NCBI GenBank assembly: GCA_036387135.1
Contig: DASVUH010000067.1
Coordinates: 71,552 to 135,551, forward strand
Length of the DNA: 64,000 nucleotides
Direction: 5' to 3'
From: JALZCH01 sp036387135
GTDB lineage: Bacteria; Acidobacteriota; Blastocatellia; Pyrinomonadales; Pyrinomonadaceae
Of this stretch, positions 30,680 to 39,762 are shown in pieces. A program made the position numbers and the translations under genes. A model generated the notes under the pieces. It did not search any database. It was not told the origin of the DNA and saw only the letters and a program-made list of their open reading frames with translations. The number at the start of each line of letters is the position of its first letter. Positions within the stretch are counted from its first letter, which is position 1.

Positions 30680-33502
30680 ATGAAAATTGCAAAATCTTAT
30701 TTTGTCGTTATTTGTCTGTTGTTTACTTCGATTTCCGTTTTTGCCCAAAAAGGCGCTGAAAAAGCGACCTTTAAGGTTGATTACGAAAAATTTACTTTGC
30801 CGAACGGTTTGGAAGTCATTTTCCACGTTGACCGAAGCGATCCGGTTGTCGCCGTTAATTTGACCGCGCATGTCGGTTCGGCGCGCGAGAAAGCCGGGCG
30901 CACCGGATTTGCGCATCTTTTTGAGCATTTGTTGTTTCTCGAATCGGAAAACCTGGGCAAGGGCGGACTTGATAAGATGACTGCCAGAATCGGCGGTTCG
31001 GGAGCAAACGGTTCGACAAGCAGAGATCGAACCAATTATCTTCAAACCGTGCCGAAAGATGCGCTTGAAAAAATGCTCTGGGCTGAGGCTGATAAACTCG
31101 GCTGGTTTATCAATACCGTCACTGATCCTGTTCTCGCGAAAGAAAAGCAGGTTGTAAAAAATGAGAAGCGTCAAAGCTACGACAATAATCCGTATGGTCA
31201 TACATCCTATGTAATTGATAAAAATCTCTACCCGGCAGACCATCCTTATAACTGGCAGGTAATCGGCTCGCTTGATGATTTGCAGAATGCGACGCTCCCG
31301 GACGTTAAGGAATTTTTCCGGCGCTGGTATGTTCCCAATAATGTAACGCTCGTGGTGGCAGGTGATTTCGATACCGTACAAGCCAAAAAGTGGGTTGAAA
31401 AATATTTCAGCGAAATAAAAAGAGGTGAAGATGTCAGATCGCTCCCGAAAAGACCGGGAATGGTTAAAGAAACTGTCAAGCTCTATCACGAAGATAATTT
31501 TGCCAGATTGCCCGACTTGAATATGGCGTGGGTAACCGTCGAGCAATATCATCCCGATTCTTACCCGCTCACGGTTTTAGCACAATATTTGTCGCGGGGT
31601 AAAAAAGCGCCTTTTTACCAGGTTCTGGTCGAAGACAAAAAACTCACTTCCAATGTCGGTATCTTCAATCGTGAGTCGGAACTTGCGGGACAAATGCATT
31701 TATCCGTACGCGCCTTTGCCGATAAAGACCTCGACGAAATCGCAAAGGCGATTGACGAGGCTTTCGCCAAATTTGAAAAAGAGGGCATTTCTGAAAAAGA
31801 TTTGAATCGCATTAAAGCGGGGCAGGAAACGCAGTTTTATAACTCTCTTTCAAGCGTTCTCGGTAAAGGCGCTCAACTCGCCCAATACAATATTTTTGCC
31901 GACGATCCCGGTTTTATCGAAAAAGATATTAAAAATATTCTCGCCGTCACGCCTGCGGATGTGATGCGCGTTTATGAAAAATACATCAAGAATAAGAACT
32001 ATGTGGCGACCAGCTTTGTGCCGAAAGGCAAATTGGCGCTAGCGCTGGAAGGTTCAAAAAAAGCCGAAGTCGTCGAAGAAAAAATAGTTCAGGGCGCGGA
32101 AGAAACGGTTGATCCCAATGTCAACGCAACTTATGAACGCACGCCATCAAGTTTTGACAGAAGCGTTGAGCCGCCGTACGGTCCTGCGCCTGAAGTTAAA
32201 ATTCCCGCAATTTGGGAAAATAAGTTTTCAAATGGCTTGCGCGTTTACGGCATAGAAAACAGGGAAGTTCCGCTCGTTCAGTTTGAAATTGTCATTGATG
32301 GCGGACAGCTTTTGGAAGACATCAATAAAGTCGGCGTTTCAAATCTGATGGCTCGGATGATGACACAGGGAACGCTAAAGAAAACTCCGCAGGAACTCGA
32401 AGAAGCGATTCAGCAATTGGGTGCTACGATTAACGTCGTTGCCGGAACCGAAGATGTAAGAATCATTGTTAATACGTTGGCAAGAAATTACCAGCCGACC
32501 GTTGCTCTGGTTGAAGAAATTTTATTGGAACCGCGCTGGGATGCAAAAGAGTTTGATTTAATAAAACAAAGCACGATCAGCCAAATCCGCCAGCAGGAAG
32601 CCAATCCTAATTCCATAGCGCAGAATAATTTCAATTTGTTGATTTACGGAAAAGACAATATCCGTTCGCGCAATATTTTGGGAACAATCGAATCTGTAAA
32701 TTCAATTACGCTCGACGATTTGAAGGCTTTTTACAATAAAAGCATCTCGCCTTCGGTCGCCCGTATGCACGTTGTCGGAGCTTTGGATAAAGCATCAATT
32801 ACAAAGCCTTTGAACGGAATCAATAAAAACTGGAAAAGTAAAAAAGTTGAAATTCCTGAGTATAAAACGGTGCAGCTTCCGACTAAATCGCAAGTCTATT
32901 TCTATGATGTCCCCGATGCGAAACAGTCGGTAATACGGTTCGGTTATCCCGCCTTAGCCCAAACCGATAAAGACTATTATCCGGCAACCGTTATGAACTA
33001 CATCCTCGGCGGCGGCGGTTTTGCGTCGCAGCTAACACAGCAATTGCGCGAAGGTAAAGGTTACACATACGGCATCGGCTCAGGCTTCTCCGGTACAACT
33101 AGCCCCGGTCCATTTACAATTTCAAGCGGCGTCAGAAGCAACGTAACTTTGGAATCGGCTCAATTAATTAAAAGCATTTTGCAGGATTATCCGAAAAATT
33201 ACTCGGATAAGGATTTGGAAACGACCAAAAGCTTTTTGATTAAAAGCAACGCGAGAGCTTTTGAAACTGCCGGGGCAAAACTGAATATGCTTGAAAATAT
33301 CAGTAAATACGGTTGGAAGTATGATTATGTGAAAGAGCGTGAACAAATTGTCAAAGCGATGACCGTTGAGCAAATAAAAGCATTGTCGCAAAAATATCTC
33401 GATGCCGATAAAATGGTCTGGCTCGTTGTCGGAGACGCCAAAACTCAGTTGCCGCGTTTGAAAGAATTGGGATTCGGCGACCCCGTATTGATTCAAAAAT
33501 AG
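30680..33502 (+). CDS. Double-length M16 zinc metalloprotease (pitrilysin-like)
   Basis: 940 residues with a signal peptide ending V-F-A-Q (about 22). Two M16 halves are fused. The first half is active: H79-L-F-E82-H83 and the third ligand E162 in N-E-K-R-Q-S-Y. The second half (from about residue 510) starts with K-F-S-N-G-L-R-V-Y-G-I-E-N-R and has no zinc motif, but keeps the R-E-G-K-G-Y-T-Y-G-I-G-S-G-F substrate-binding stretch near 790. This is the same active/inactive division seen in the two-gene pair at 20.1-23.0 kb, here in one polypeptide. It acts in the periplasm on small peptides. The next gene starts only 12 bases after its stop. Confidence 0.92.
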   Translation: MKIAKSYFVVICLLFTSISVFAQKGAEKATFKVDYEKFTLPNGLEVIFHVDRSDPVVAVNLTAHVGSAREKAGRTGFAHLFEHLLFLESENLGKGGLDKMTARIGGSGANGSTSRDRTNYLQTVPKDALEKMLWAEADKLGWFINTVTDPVLAKEKQVVKNEKRQSYDNNPYGHTSYVIDKNLYPADHPYNWQVIGSLDDLQNATLPDVKEFFRRWYVPNNVTLVVAGDFDTVQAKKWVEKYFSEIKRGEDVRSLPKRPGMVKETVKLYHEDNFARLPDLNMAWVTVEQYHPDSYPLTVLAQYLSRGKKAPFYQVLVEDKKLTSNVGIFNRESELAGQMHLSVRAFADKDLDEIAKAIDEAFAKFEKEGISEKDLNRIKAGQETQFYNSLSSVLGKGAQLAQYNIFADDPGFIEKDIKNILAVTPADVMRVYEKYIKNKNYVATSFVPKGKLALALEGSKKAEVVEEKIVQGAEETVDPNVNATYERTPSSFDRSVEPPYGPAPEVKIPAIWENKFSNGLRVYGIENREVPLVQFEIVIDGGQLLEDINKVGVSNLMARMMTQGTLKKTPQELEEAIQQLGATINVVAGTEDVRIIVNTLARNYQPTVALVEEILLEPRWDAKEFDLIKQSTISQIRQQEANPNSIAQNNFNLLIYGKDNIRSRNILGTIESVNSITLDDLKAFYNKSISPSVARMHVVGALDKASITKPLNGINKNWKSKKVEIPEYKTVQLPTKSQVYFYDVPDAKQSVIRFGYPALAQTDKDYYPATVMNYILGGGGFASQLTQQLREGKGYTYGIGSGFSGTTSPGPFTISSGVRSNVTLESAQLIKSILQDYPKNYSDKDLETTKSFLIKSNARAFETAGAKLNMLENISKYGWKYDYVKEREQIVKAMTVEQIKALSQKYLDADKMVWLVVGDAKTQLPRLKELGFGDPVLIQK

Positions 33503-33514
33503 AGCCGATAATTA

Positions 33515-34579
33515 ATGAATAAAATGGCATCAAAAGCGACTAAAACAACCAAGAAGACAAAAACATTAGCGAAAATTGAACGGAAAATCTTAATTACCGG
33601 CGGCACTGGGTTTCTTGGGACGCACATTGTCAATCAATTTTTGGACGCAGGCGAAAAGAATCTGCGCGTTATGGCTTCGCGCGTTCCGGTTTGGATGAAA
33701 GACGCGGGAGTTGAGGCGGCGGAAGGTTCTGTGACAAATCCTGCGGATGTCGCCGAAGCTGTTAAAAACGTTTCCGCCGTTTTTCATCTCGCCGGAAAAG
33801 TTTCGCGCGATAACGCGGATGCGCGCGAGATGAATAAAATTCACATTGACGGGACGCGCATTTTAACGCAGGCGGCAAAAGAAGCGGGCGTCAAAACTTT
33901 CGTTTTGGCGAGTTCGAGCGGCACGACCGCCGTTTCCGAACGCGAAGAGATTCTTGATGAAACAAATCAACCGCCGCTTGAAATCATTTCGCGCTGGTCT
34001 TATTACGCCTCAAAGTTTTATCAGGAACGAACGGCGCTCGAAAACTTCGACGGCGACGGTTTAAAGCTAATCGTTTTAAATCCGAGTTTGCTGCTAGGCA
34101 GCGGCGACGAGCGTTTAAGCTCTTCGAGCGTTGTGCTGGATTTTATGGCAAAGCGAATTCCGATAACGCCCGCCGGAGGATTGAATTTTGTTGACGCCCG
34201 CGATGCGGCAACCGCATTTATCAACTCTCTGGAAAAAGGCAGACATCGGGAAAAATATCTGCTCGGCGCGGCGAATTGGACTTTTGTCGAATTTTTTCGC
34301 AGGCTTGAGAGATTAACCGGAGTTTCCGCGCCCCTTGTAAGATTGCCGAAAAAGCTGGCGATTTCCGGCGCGGCTGTGGTTGATTCGTTTTTCAAAAGCA
34401 GGAATTGGACATCGCCGATTGAATCGAAAGCCGTTGAAATGGCGGAATACTTCTGGTATTTCGATTCATCAAAAGCCGAAAGGGAATTGAATTTCGCACC
34501 GCGCGACCCGGCTGAAACTTTGAATGACACTGTTAAATATCTGCGCGAAAACTTTCTCGGCGCAGGCGTTTTTAAATAA
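33515..34579 (+). CDS. NAD-dependent epimerase/dehydratase-like extended SDR
   Basis: 354 residues. The start at ATG 33515 gives a Lys/Thr-rich extension of about 27 residues; an internal ATG at 33524 is an alternative. Rossmann glycine motif T-G-G-T-G-F-L-G-T near 30-38, a conserved F-H-L-A-G-K-V-S segment, S-S-S/G-T and the catalytic Y-Y-A-S-K-F-Y-Q-E. The L-N-P-S-L-L-L-G-S-G-D and D-A-R-D-A-A-T-A motifs place it with dihydroflavonol-4-reductase/HpnA-like reductases. HpnA relatives act in hopanoid side-chain synthesis, but no other hopanoid genes are here, so the substrate is open. Cytosolic. A perfect terminator follows. Confidence 0.8.
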   Translation: MNKMASKATKTTKKTKTLAKIERKILITGGTGFLGTHIVNQFLDAGEKNLRVMASRVPVWMKDAGVEAAEGSVTNPADVAEAVKNVSAVFHLAGKVSRDNADAREMNKIHIDGTRILTQAAKEAGVKTFVLASSSGTTAVSEREEILDETNQPPLEIISRWSYYASKFYQERTALENFDGDGLKLIVLNPSLLLGSGDERLSSSSVVLDFMAKRIPITPAGGLNFVDARDAATAFINSLEKGRHREKYLLGAANWTFVEFFRRLERLTGVSAPLVRLPKKLAISGAAVVDSFFKSRNWTSPIESKAVEMAEYFWYFDSSKAERELNFAPRDPAETLNDTVKYLRENFLGAGVFK

Positions 34580-34593
34580 AGTTTCTTGAGGCG

Positions 34594-34640
34594 TTTCAAA
34601 AGAAAAGGCGAGTCGTTTGAACTCGCCTTTTCTTTTGAAA
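34594..34640. terminator. Bidirectional terminator between convergent genes
   Basis: Perfect 20-base arms (34594-34613, 34621-34640) with a 7-base loop. The 5' end of each arm is A-rich/T-rich on the correct side, serving both the plus-strand SDR and the minus-strand gene starting at 35538. Confidence 0.9.
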
Positions 34641-34656
34641 TCACAACGGAATTCAT

Positions 34657-35538
34657 TTATACAGCTCTTAAATCCGCCGAAACCAGCGAGCTGTCGCCTT
34701 TTAATAAAAAACGGATGTAATTGTTATTTTTAAACTTAACAATCGCTTCCGAATCGGAAAAATTGGTAATCACGCCTTCTCCGTAGCTGGGGTGCGCAAC
34801 TTCGTCTCCAATACTGCAAAGTTTATTTCCAACAAAAACAAACTTATTATCCATTTGCGAGGAACCGTTTGCAGACGAACTTCTGTTTGGAGAATCGTTT
34901 TCAATTCTGTTGAGGCGCCTGTTTACATTTTCAATTGCTTCGAGCAGCAATTCGGTGTCTCTCGAAACTTCGGTTTTCGTCACCTTCGCAGGTTCAATGC
35001 CGAGCAACTGAGTAATAGAATTGATAGTTTTTCCCCCGTCTTTATAGGCGCTTCTTAGGGCGTGCGTTAATTCCGGGATTGCTTCTTCTATTTTATCAAT
35101 ACGCATATTCGCGTCGTACTGAACTTCGCGCCACCCCTGAATATCGAAAATTCGGGTGGTTTTGTTGTCTTTGATTAAAGTTACGGGAAGATTGAACGCT
35201 TGCCTGACACCGAGCTGATATAAAACATTCGGATTCTGTGAGCTTACGTCGCAGACAGCCATATCTGCTTCGATTACTTTCTTTAAAACATCTATCACGA
35301 TGTGATTTGTCGTGTTTATGTCTTCTTCACGAACGGGTTCAAAACCGGCATTTTTACAAGCCGGTCTAATGATGTATTCATAAACCCGCTTGAAATGCCC
35401 CGGTTCATATGAATCGGCGCTCGAAGAGGGCAGCATAATAAAACACGTTTTCTTGCCGTCATCCGTTTTTTTGTTCCCGTTAGTTCCGTTTGCTCCGTTA
35501 GCTCCAAGTTCTTCGTTTGCTCCATTTGAGGCTGACAT
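34657..35538 (-). CDS. Deoxyribosyltransferase/TIR-like domain fused to Tudor-like domain
   Basis: 293 residues. After an Asn/Gly-rich low-complexity start (1-25), residues 30-145 show the pattern of NDT/TIR-like nucleotide-binding folds: C-F-I-M-L-P-S-S, F-K-R-V-Y-E-Y-I-I-R-P-A-C-K-N-A-G-F, E-A-D-M-A-V-C-D-V-S-S-Q-N-P-N-V-L-Y-Q-L-G-V. A helical linker (170-205) follows. The last ~60 residues (G-D-E-V-A-H-P-S-Y-G-E-G-V-I-T-N-F-S-D-S-E-A-I-V-K-F) resemble the Tudor-like C-terminal domain of PcrA/UvrD, which binds RNA polymerase. No catalytic Glu-type TIR motif can be assigned. Related domains act as NAD-processing effectors or signal sensors in antiphage systems, but no partner gene is adjacent. 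The assignment is moderate. Confidence 0.65.
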   Translation of the reverse strand: MSASNGANEELGANGANGTNGNKKTDDGKKTCFIMLPSSSADSYEPGHFKRVYEYIIRPACKNAGFEPVREEDINTTNHIVIDVLKKVIEADMAVCDVSSQNPNVLYQLGVRQAFNLPVTLIKDNKTTRIFDIQGWREVQYDANMRIDKIEEAIPELTHALRSAYKDGGKTINSITQLLGIEPAKVTKTEVSRDTELLLEAIENVNRRLNRIENDSPNRSSSANGSSQMDNKFVFVGNKLCSIGDEVAHPSYGEGVITNFSDSEAIVKFKNNNYIRFLLKGDSSLVSADLRAV

Positions 35539-35793
35539 AGACGCTTATCTCAACTTTCCAAGTTATTCTAGCAAGTCAAATTGCCGTGTATCTTAGCACT
35601 AAATCGCCGTACCTTCAATAAAGATAATAAATAGAAAAAGTTATCCGCAATGCGCGAAATATCAAAGTTTAAAACAAAAATTAGCGATATAAATGCAAAG
35701 ACATTAATTAATCAAATTATATCTTTGTTTATCTATGTTTATCAATAACTTTATTTTTCTTTGCACATTTTAGTCCCGAAAGTGAAATTTGTT

Positions 35794-36432
35794 TTAGACA
35801 TCAACGCGAACAATTCCGCGCCGGATGGCTGACATTGCGGCTTGCGTGCGGTCGTCAACATTTAATTTATCGAAAATATTTTTGAGGTGAGTTTTGACAG
35901 TATTTTCGGTGATTGAAAGCGCGGCGGAAATCTCTTTGTTGCTTGCGCCGCGAACAATCATTTCGACAACGCGCTGTTCGGCGGGAGTTAAATCTTCCGC
36001 GCCGAGACTATCGGTTAAAACTTCGGCAATTTCACGCGAGACGTATCGTTTGCCGCGAAAGACGGCGCGAATCGCTTTGATTAATTCTTCTGTCGGCGCG
36101 TCTTTTAAGACAAAACCGCAAGCGCCGTTTTCGAGCGAGCGGCGAATTTCAGTGTCGCCGGCACGATCCGCCAAAATGATGATGTTCGCTTTCGGAAATT
36201 CTGCGCGAATAAATTTTACTGCGTCAACTCCGCATAAATCCGGCGTTCTGAGACCAAACAGAGTTATATCGGGCTGAGATTTGCGATATTGCGCGACGCC
36301 TTCCGTGCCGGAAAACGCTTCGCCGACGATTTCCATATCCGCTTGTTCGGAAACGACGGTTTTGATGCCGATGCGCGTGAGCGGATGCGATTCGACGAGT
36401 AAAATTCGGATTGGCGCGTTTGTCGGGTTCAT
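35794..36432 (-). CDS. NarL/LuxR-type response regulator with altered receiver
   Basis: 212 residues from ATG 36432, whose ATGA overlaps the upstream gene's stop. N-terminal receiver (1-125) and C-terminal LuxR helix-turn-helix (L-T-P-A-E-Q-R-V-V-E-M-I-V-R-G-A-S-N-K-E-I, then T-E-N-T-V-K-T-H-L-K-N-I-F-D-K-L). The phospho-acceptor strand should read L-x-D-L-x-M-P but is L-F-G-L-R-T-P: Gly replaces the Asp. The acidic site is reduced to E-S-H-P, while the Lys in F-V-L-K-D is present. It is therefore probably not controlled by phosphorylation. Its tight coupling with the small upstream gene suggests that protein as a partner. No histidine kinase nearby. Confidence 0.88.
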   Translation of the reverse strand: MNPTNAPIRILLVESHPLTRIGIKTVVSEQADMEIVGEAFSGTEGVAQYRKSQPDITLFGLRTPDLCGVDAVKFIRAEFPKANIIILADRAGDTEIRRSLENGACGFVLKDAPTEELIKAIRAVFRGKRYVSREIAEVLTDSLGAEDLTPAEQRVVEMIVRGASNKEISAALSITENTVKTHLKNIFDKLNVDDRTQAAMSAIRRGIVRVDV

Positions 36433-36788
36433 CTGTAGCCGAGCATTAAACGAACCGAGCGGTCGTGAACTTGATGACTGGCATCCTCGCGCCAAGCCTG
36501 AACGATGTTTTGTTCTTCCATTGAAATCGGAAAATTTGTCATCTTTGATGTTTGCGTGCTTTCAAAAGCGCGATTTGTCAGCGCCAGATGCGGAACGCTA
36601 TAGCCCATTCCGTCTGGCGTTTGCAGCGCCAGGTCAGCCGTTTCCGCGTCCAAAAATAAATCTTCAAAAGCCGCGACGTGCCAGACGGTTTCTTCTTGAT
36701 TTTCGTCAATCGCCAGAATTTTCAGTAGCCCGTAACCGCTTTCTAGCTGATAAATCAAAACATCGCCGATGTTAAAATCCCGCGCCAT
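36429..36788 (-). CDS. Small protein coupled to the atypical response regulator
   Basis: 119 residues from ATG 36788, directly after GGAGGG; an earlier in-frame start lacks such a site. The opening D-F-N-I-G-D-V-L-I-Y-Q-L-E-S-G-Y-G-L-L-K-I-L-A-I-D suggests a small beta-barrel (KOW/SH3-like) module; the rest is acidic with a mixed helix/strand pattern. Its stop overlaps the response regulator start by four bases, so both come from one transcript. No signal peptide or catalytic motif. I do not recognise a family. Given the missing phospho-acceptor in the next gene, this protein is a candidate for its regulator; that is inference. Confidence 0.72.
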   Translation of the reverse strand: MARDFNIGDVLIYQLESGYGLLKILAIDENQEETVWHVAAFEDLFLDAETADLALQTPDGMGYSVPHLALTNRAFESTQTSKMTNFPISMEEQNIVQAWREDASHQVHDRSVRLMLGYR

Positions 36789-36953
36789 AAACCCTCCTCG
36801 ATTCGTTAAAAGATATTTTAAGATTAAACTATGAATGGAACTTTTAAAAGACAATCCTTTTGTTTTGTCGCAAAGCCGCTTTATAGTTGACCGAAAACGC
36901 TAACGGCTTTATTCTTGTCACCTCAATCGAGCTTCAAATTGGACTTCAAAAAA

Positions 36954-37334
36954 ATGAAATCAAAACGAAAACTTCTTTTTCTCGTACCTTTATTCGCGTT
37001 TGTTTTCATAGGCTGTTCAGGTGATGATTTTTCCAGACGTTTGACCGCCGAAGCACCGGCTGAAATCACATCGGTCGTGCTTGACCGCGACCGGAAAATT
37101 ACGCGCAGGCGCAACGGTTCAAACAATCGTCGGCGGACGAAAACCAAAACGACTTACGAAACCGACATTACGTATCGCTACACGGTTAACGGACAAGTTT
37201 ACGACGGCGAAACCGAAAAAGACGGCGACGTGACCGGCAATTTTCGAGCCGGCTCTTCGGTAAAAGTCTGCTACAACCCGGCGCAGCCCGACGAATCAGA
37301 CGTTTTTGAAAACAATCATCGCTGCGGCTCGTAA
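36954..37334 (+). CDS. Small lipoprotein, DUF3592-like
   Basis: 126 residues from ATG 36954. A signal peptide ends in the lipobox F-I-G-C-S (Cys about 21), so the protein should be membrane-anchored by lipid. A very basic stretch R-R-R-N-G-S-N-N-R-R-R-T-K-T-K-T follows (50-67). The remainder (D-I-T-Y-R-Y-T-V-N-G-Q-V-Y-D-G-E and V-K-V-C-Y-N-P-A-Q-P-D-E-S-D-V) matches the beta-strand pattern of DUF3592, in which a variable-length insert sits before the conserved C-Y-N-P segment. Function unknown. The gene is alone, with opposite-strand neighbours on both sides. Confidence 0.75.
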   Translation: MKSKRKLLFLVPLFAFVFIGCSGDDFSRRLTAEAPAEITSVVLDRDRKITRRRNGSNNRRRTKTKTTYETDITYRYTVNGQVYDGETEKDGDVTGNFRAGSSVKVCYNPAQPDESDVFENNHRCGS

Positions 37335-37342
37335 TAACTGAA

Positions 37343-37363
37343 AATGTGAATCAATAGTAGAAA
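37343..37363 (+). repeat. Single copy of a dispersed 21-bp motif
   Basis: AATGTGAATCAATAGTAGAAA just after the lipoprotein stop. It matches both arms of the inverted repeat at 47348-47478 with one mismatch. It has the GTGAATC heptad seen in the dppB-dppC repeat. Confidence 0.7.
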
Positions 37364-37473
37364 CTAAGCAAAAGTGGGGCAAATGTTAATTTGCCGATGC
37401 AATGAATCAAGCCTGAAAATGGTGATGAATATAAGCACTGTCAGTTACAAGTGCAATTAACTACAAGCAGCAA

Positions 37474-39762
37474 TCAAAAGTTCGACTTACTATTTGAATC
37501 TAAATTTTGAAACTGAACCACGCTATTTAATTGGTTTCCTACTTCATAAAAAACTCTTTCGCCGTTTCTGGAAATTGCAAGCCTGAAAATCGCATCGTTT
37601 TCCCATTCACGTAATTGTTCGGGTTGGCTGCCGTTTAAAGGAAGTTTCCAGAGACTGAAAGGCTTTCCCCGTTTCAGGACAACAAACAAATTTCCCCCGT
37701 CTTTTGACCAATCCAGAAAAGGAATATCATCGTTTTGCGGAGTCGCCGGATATTTTAAGACTTCGCCCGTTTCGGCTGAAACAAGCGCGAGCATCATCTT
37801 ATTCGTTTCTGGATTTGAAATATAACAGGCAATCGTTTTCCCGTCGGGCGAAATACGCGGCGAGCGAGTAGTACGGTCGGTTAGTTTTATCGGATTTTCA
37901 CCATTAATTGAAACTCGCCATAATGTTTCAACCAAACTTTCAGAATCCTGAACAAGGTAAAAGACCGTTTCGCCGTCAGGCGAGATTATCGAATCTTTAA
38001 CATTTCCGTTTGCCGTCAGCCGCATTGTATTTGTTCCATTCGCGTCAGAGCGCCAAACGTCCATTTGCCCGGTGCGATTCGACATAAATATCAAAAAGCG
38101 TCCATCGGCGGAAAGCTTCGGCGAGATTTCGGCGCTGGCGTCCGAAGTCAATTGTTTTCGCTCGCTGCCGTCCTCGCTGATAGTAAAAATGTCCGCATTT
38201 CCGTCGTCCGCTGCGGAATATACAATCCTTCCGTCCTTCGTCCAATCTGCGCCGAACGGCAACGGGTGCTCATCCGAGATTGTCGTCAGGACGTGAGTAT
38301 TTTTAAATAGATTATCAACCGGAGCGGTCAGGAAACAGGCAAACTTATTCGATTCTACGGCGACAATGGAATTTGTCGCGGCATTCAAACTGATTCCGTA
38401 GTTTCCGTTGATACCGTTAGTCACGAATCGAGATTTGCCGTCTGGATACGAAACAACCCAAAGCTCGTCATTTAAACTGGGCGATTTTGCCCCGTAAGCG
38501 ACTGTGAGAATTCCGCTGCCGTCTTTGAGCCAAACAGTTTGACCTGCCGAAATCCAATTTTCGTGTGAAACCGTTCTTTGTTCGCCGGATTCGACATTGA
38601 CGACCGCAACCTGAACCGATGCTCTATTGTTTTCACGCTGAAATACTGTTGCGGAAAGTAATTTCCCATCCGGCGACCAGGATGCGCCGCCATTTGTAAA
38701 TCCGCTTTCCGATTGGCGAATTGCCAGACTTCGTTCGTTTTTACCTTCAATATCTGTAAGTATCAACGCGGTTTCTTTACTCAGTGGATTACGGCGAACG
38801 AATGCGAGGCGGCTTTCATCAGGTGAAATCGCCACCGGGCTATCAATGTTGTGCAGAATTTCCTGCGAAGCGCCGCCGAGAACGGAAACCTTGTAGAGCG
38901 TTGAGATTCCAGGTTTGTTCGGTTCGGAATTTTCACTTACGGAATAATAAATTTGCTCGTCGCGCGGAGAAAAAACCGCGCCGATAAATTTTCCGTTGAT
39001 TCGCGGAACAATCTCGAAGCTATTGCCGTTTTCGATTTGCCGCAAATGAAGAGATTGAACGCCGTTTTTAACTTGAATTAGCGCGAGATACTTTCCGTTC
39101 GGGGAAATCACCGAGTTTCGGATGTCAGCGTCGGCGACAATCGTATCAACGCGAAATTTTCTAAATTGTGATTCCGCAAAGCTCTGATTTCCATTAAAGC
39201 CGAGAGACGCGAAATATCCGATTGTAAAAGCCAGAAACGCCAGCAGACCGATGGAAATCGCCTTGCGGGGTGAAAAACCGCTTTTTAGAAGTAATTGACG
39301 ATGATTGACGGTAATTTTATCCGAATTTGTATCCGATGAATCGTGGATTTCGCATTGTTCGGCAATGAGATGTGTTCGCGTGTGTTTTTCAACCACAATT
39401 ATTTCTTTATCGCCCAAAATTTCTTCATCGTCCAAAATTTCCTGAACTTCGCCGACAAATTGATAACCGCGGCGCGGAACCGTAACGATAAATTCTTTGT
39501 CCTTTTGAAAGCGGCTGAGAGCTTTTCGCAGAGTCAGAATATTTTGCGACAAAGTCGTTTCCTCGACAAAAGTATCCGCCCAAACTTCATTGAGGAAACA
39601 TTCTTTTTCAACCACTTTTCCGTGATTGCGGAGCAATAGAACCAAAGTTTGAAAAGCCTTCGGAGTGAGCGAAACCGGCTGATCCTGAAACGTCAGACAC
39701 CGCTCGCCGACATCCAGATGAAAATCGTCGAATTTGAAAAAGAGTAGTGTTTTATTGCTCAT
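37474..39762 (-). CDS. Membrane CadC-type regulator with WD40/TolB-like propeller
   Basis: 762 residues. Residues 1-110 form an OmpR/CadC-type winged helix (L-T-P-K-A-F-Q-T-L-V-L-L-L-R-N-H-G-K-V-V, ending P-R-R-G-Y-Q-F-V-G). A short linker leads to one transmembrane helix (I-G-L-L-A-F-L-A-F-T-I-G-Y-F-A, about 175-190). The remainder is a periplasmic beta-propeller with repeated D-G-K-x-x-x-Y/F blades of the PD40/TolB type (for example S-P-D-G-E-T-V-F-Y, S-A-D-G-R-F-L-I-F). This arrangement is expanded in Acidobacteriota: the external propeller probably senses a signal and the cytoplasmic domain binds DNA. Divergent from the small gene at 39996, a likely target. No kinase is involved. Confidence 0.9.
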   Translation of the reverse strand: MSNKTLLFFKFDDFHLDVGERCLTFQDQPVSLTPKAFQTLVLLLRNHGKVVEKECFLNEVWADTFVEETTLSQNILTLRKALSRFQKDKEFIVTVPRRGYQFVGEVQEILDDEEILGDKEIIVVEKHTRTHLIAEQCEIHDSSDTNSDKITVNHRQLLLKSGFSPRKAISIGLLAFLAFTIGYFASLGFNGNQSFAESQFRKFRVDTIVADADIRNSVISPNGKYLALIQVKNGVQSLHLRQIENGNSFEIVPRINGKFIGAVFSPRDEQIYYSVSENSEPNKPGISTLYKVSVLGGASQEILHNIDSPVAISPDESRLAFVRRNPLSKETALILTDIEGKNERSLAIRQSESGFTNGGASWSPDGKLLSATVFQRENNRASVQVAVVNVESGEQRTVSHENWISAGQTVWLKDGSGILTVAYGAKSPSLNDELWVVSYPDGKSRFVTNGINGNYGISLNAATNSIVAVESNKFACFLTAPVDNLFKNTHVLTTISDEHPLPFGADWTKDGRIVYSAADDGNADIFTISEDGSERKQLTSDASAEISPKLSADGRFLIFMSNRTGQMDVWRSDANGTNTMRLTANGNVKDSIISPDGETVFYLVQDSESLVETLWRVSINGENPIKLTDRTTRSPRISPDGKTIACYISNPETNKMMLALVSAETGEVLKYPATPQNDDIPFLDWSKDGGNLFVVLKRGKPFSLWKLPLNGSQPEQLREWENDAIFRLAISRNGERVFYEVGNQLNSVVQFQNLDSNSKSNF

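Noticed and set aside
30524..31552. Minus-strand frame of 342 codons
   Set aside because: Antisense to the M20 end and the M16 start; Phe/Ile/Arg-rich composition without domains, while the plus-strand M16 zinc motif lies within it.
35539..35793. A promoter or small RNA between the Tudor-fusion gene and the response regulator
   Set aside because: AT-rich with short repeated TTTATC(T/A) words only; no -10/-35 pair or stem strong enough to claim.
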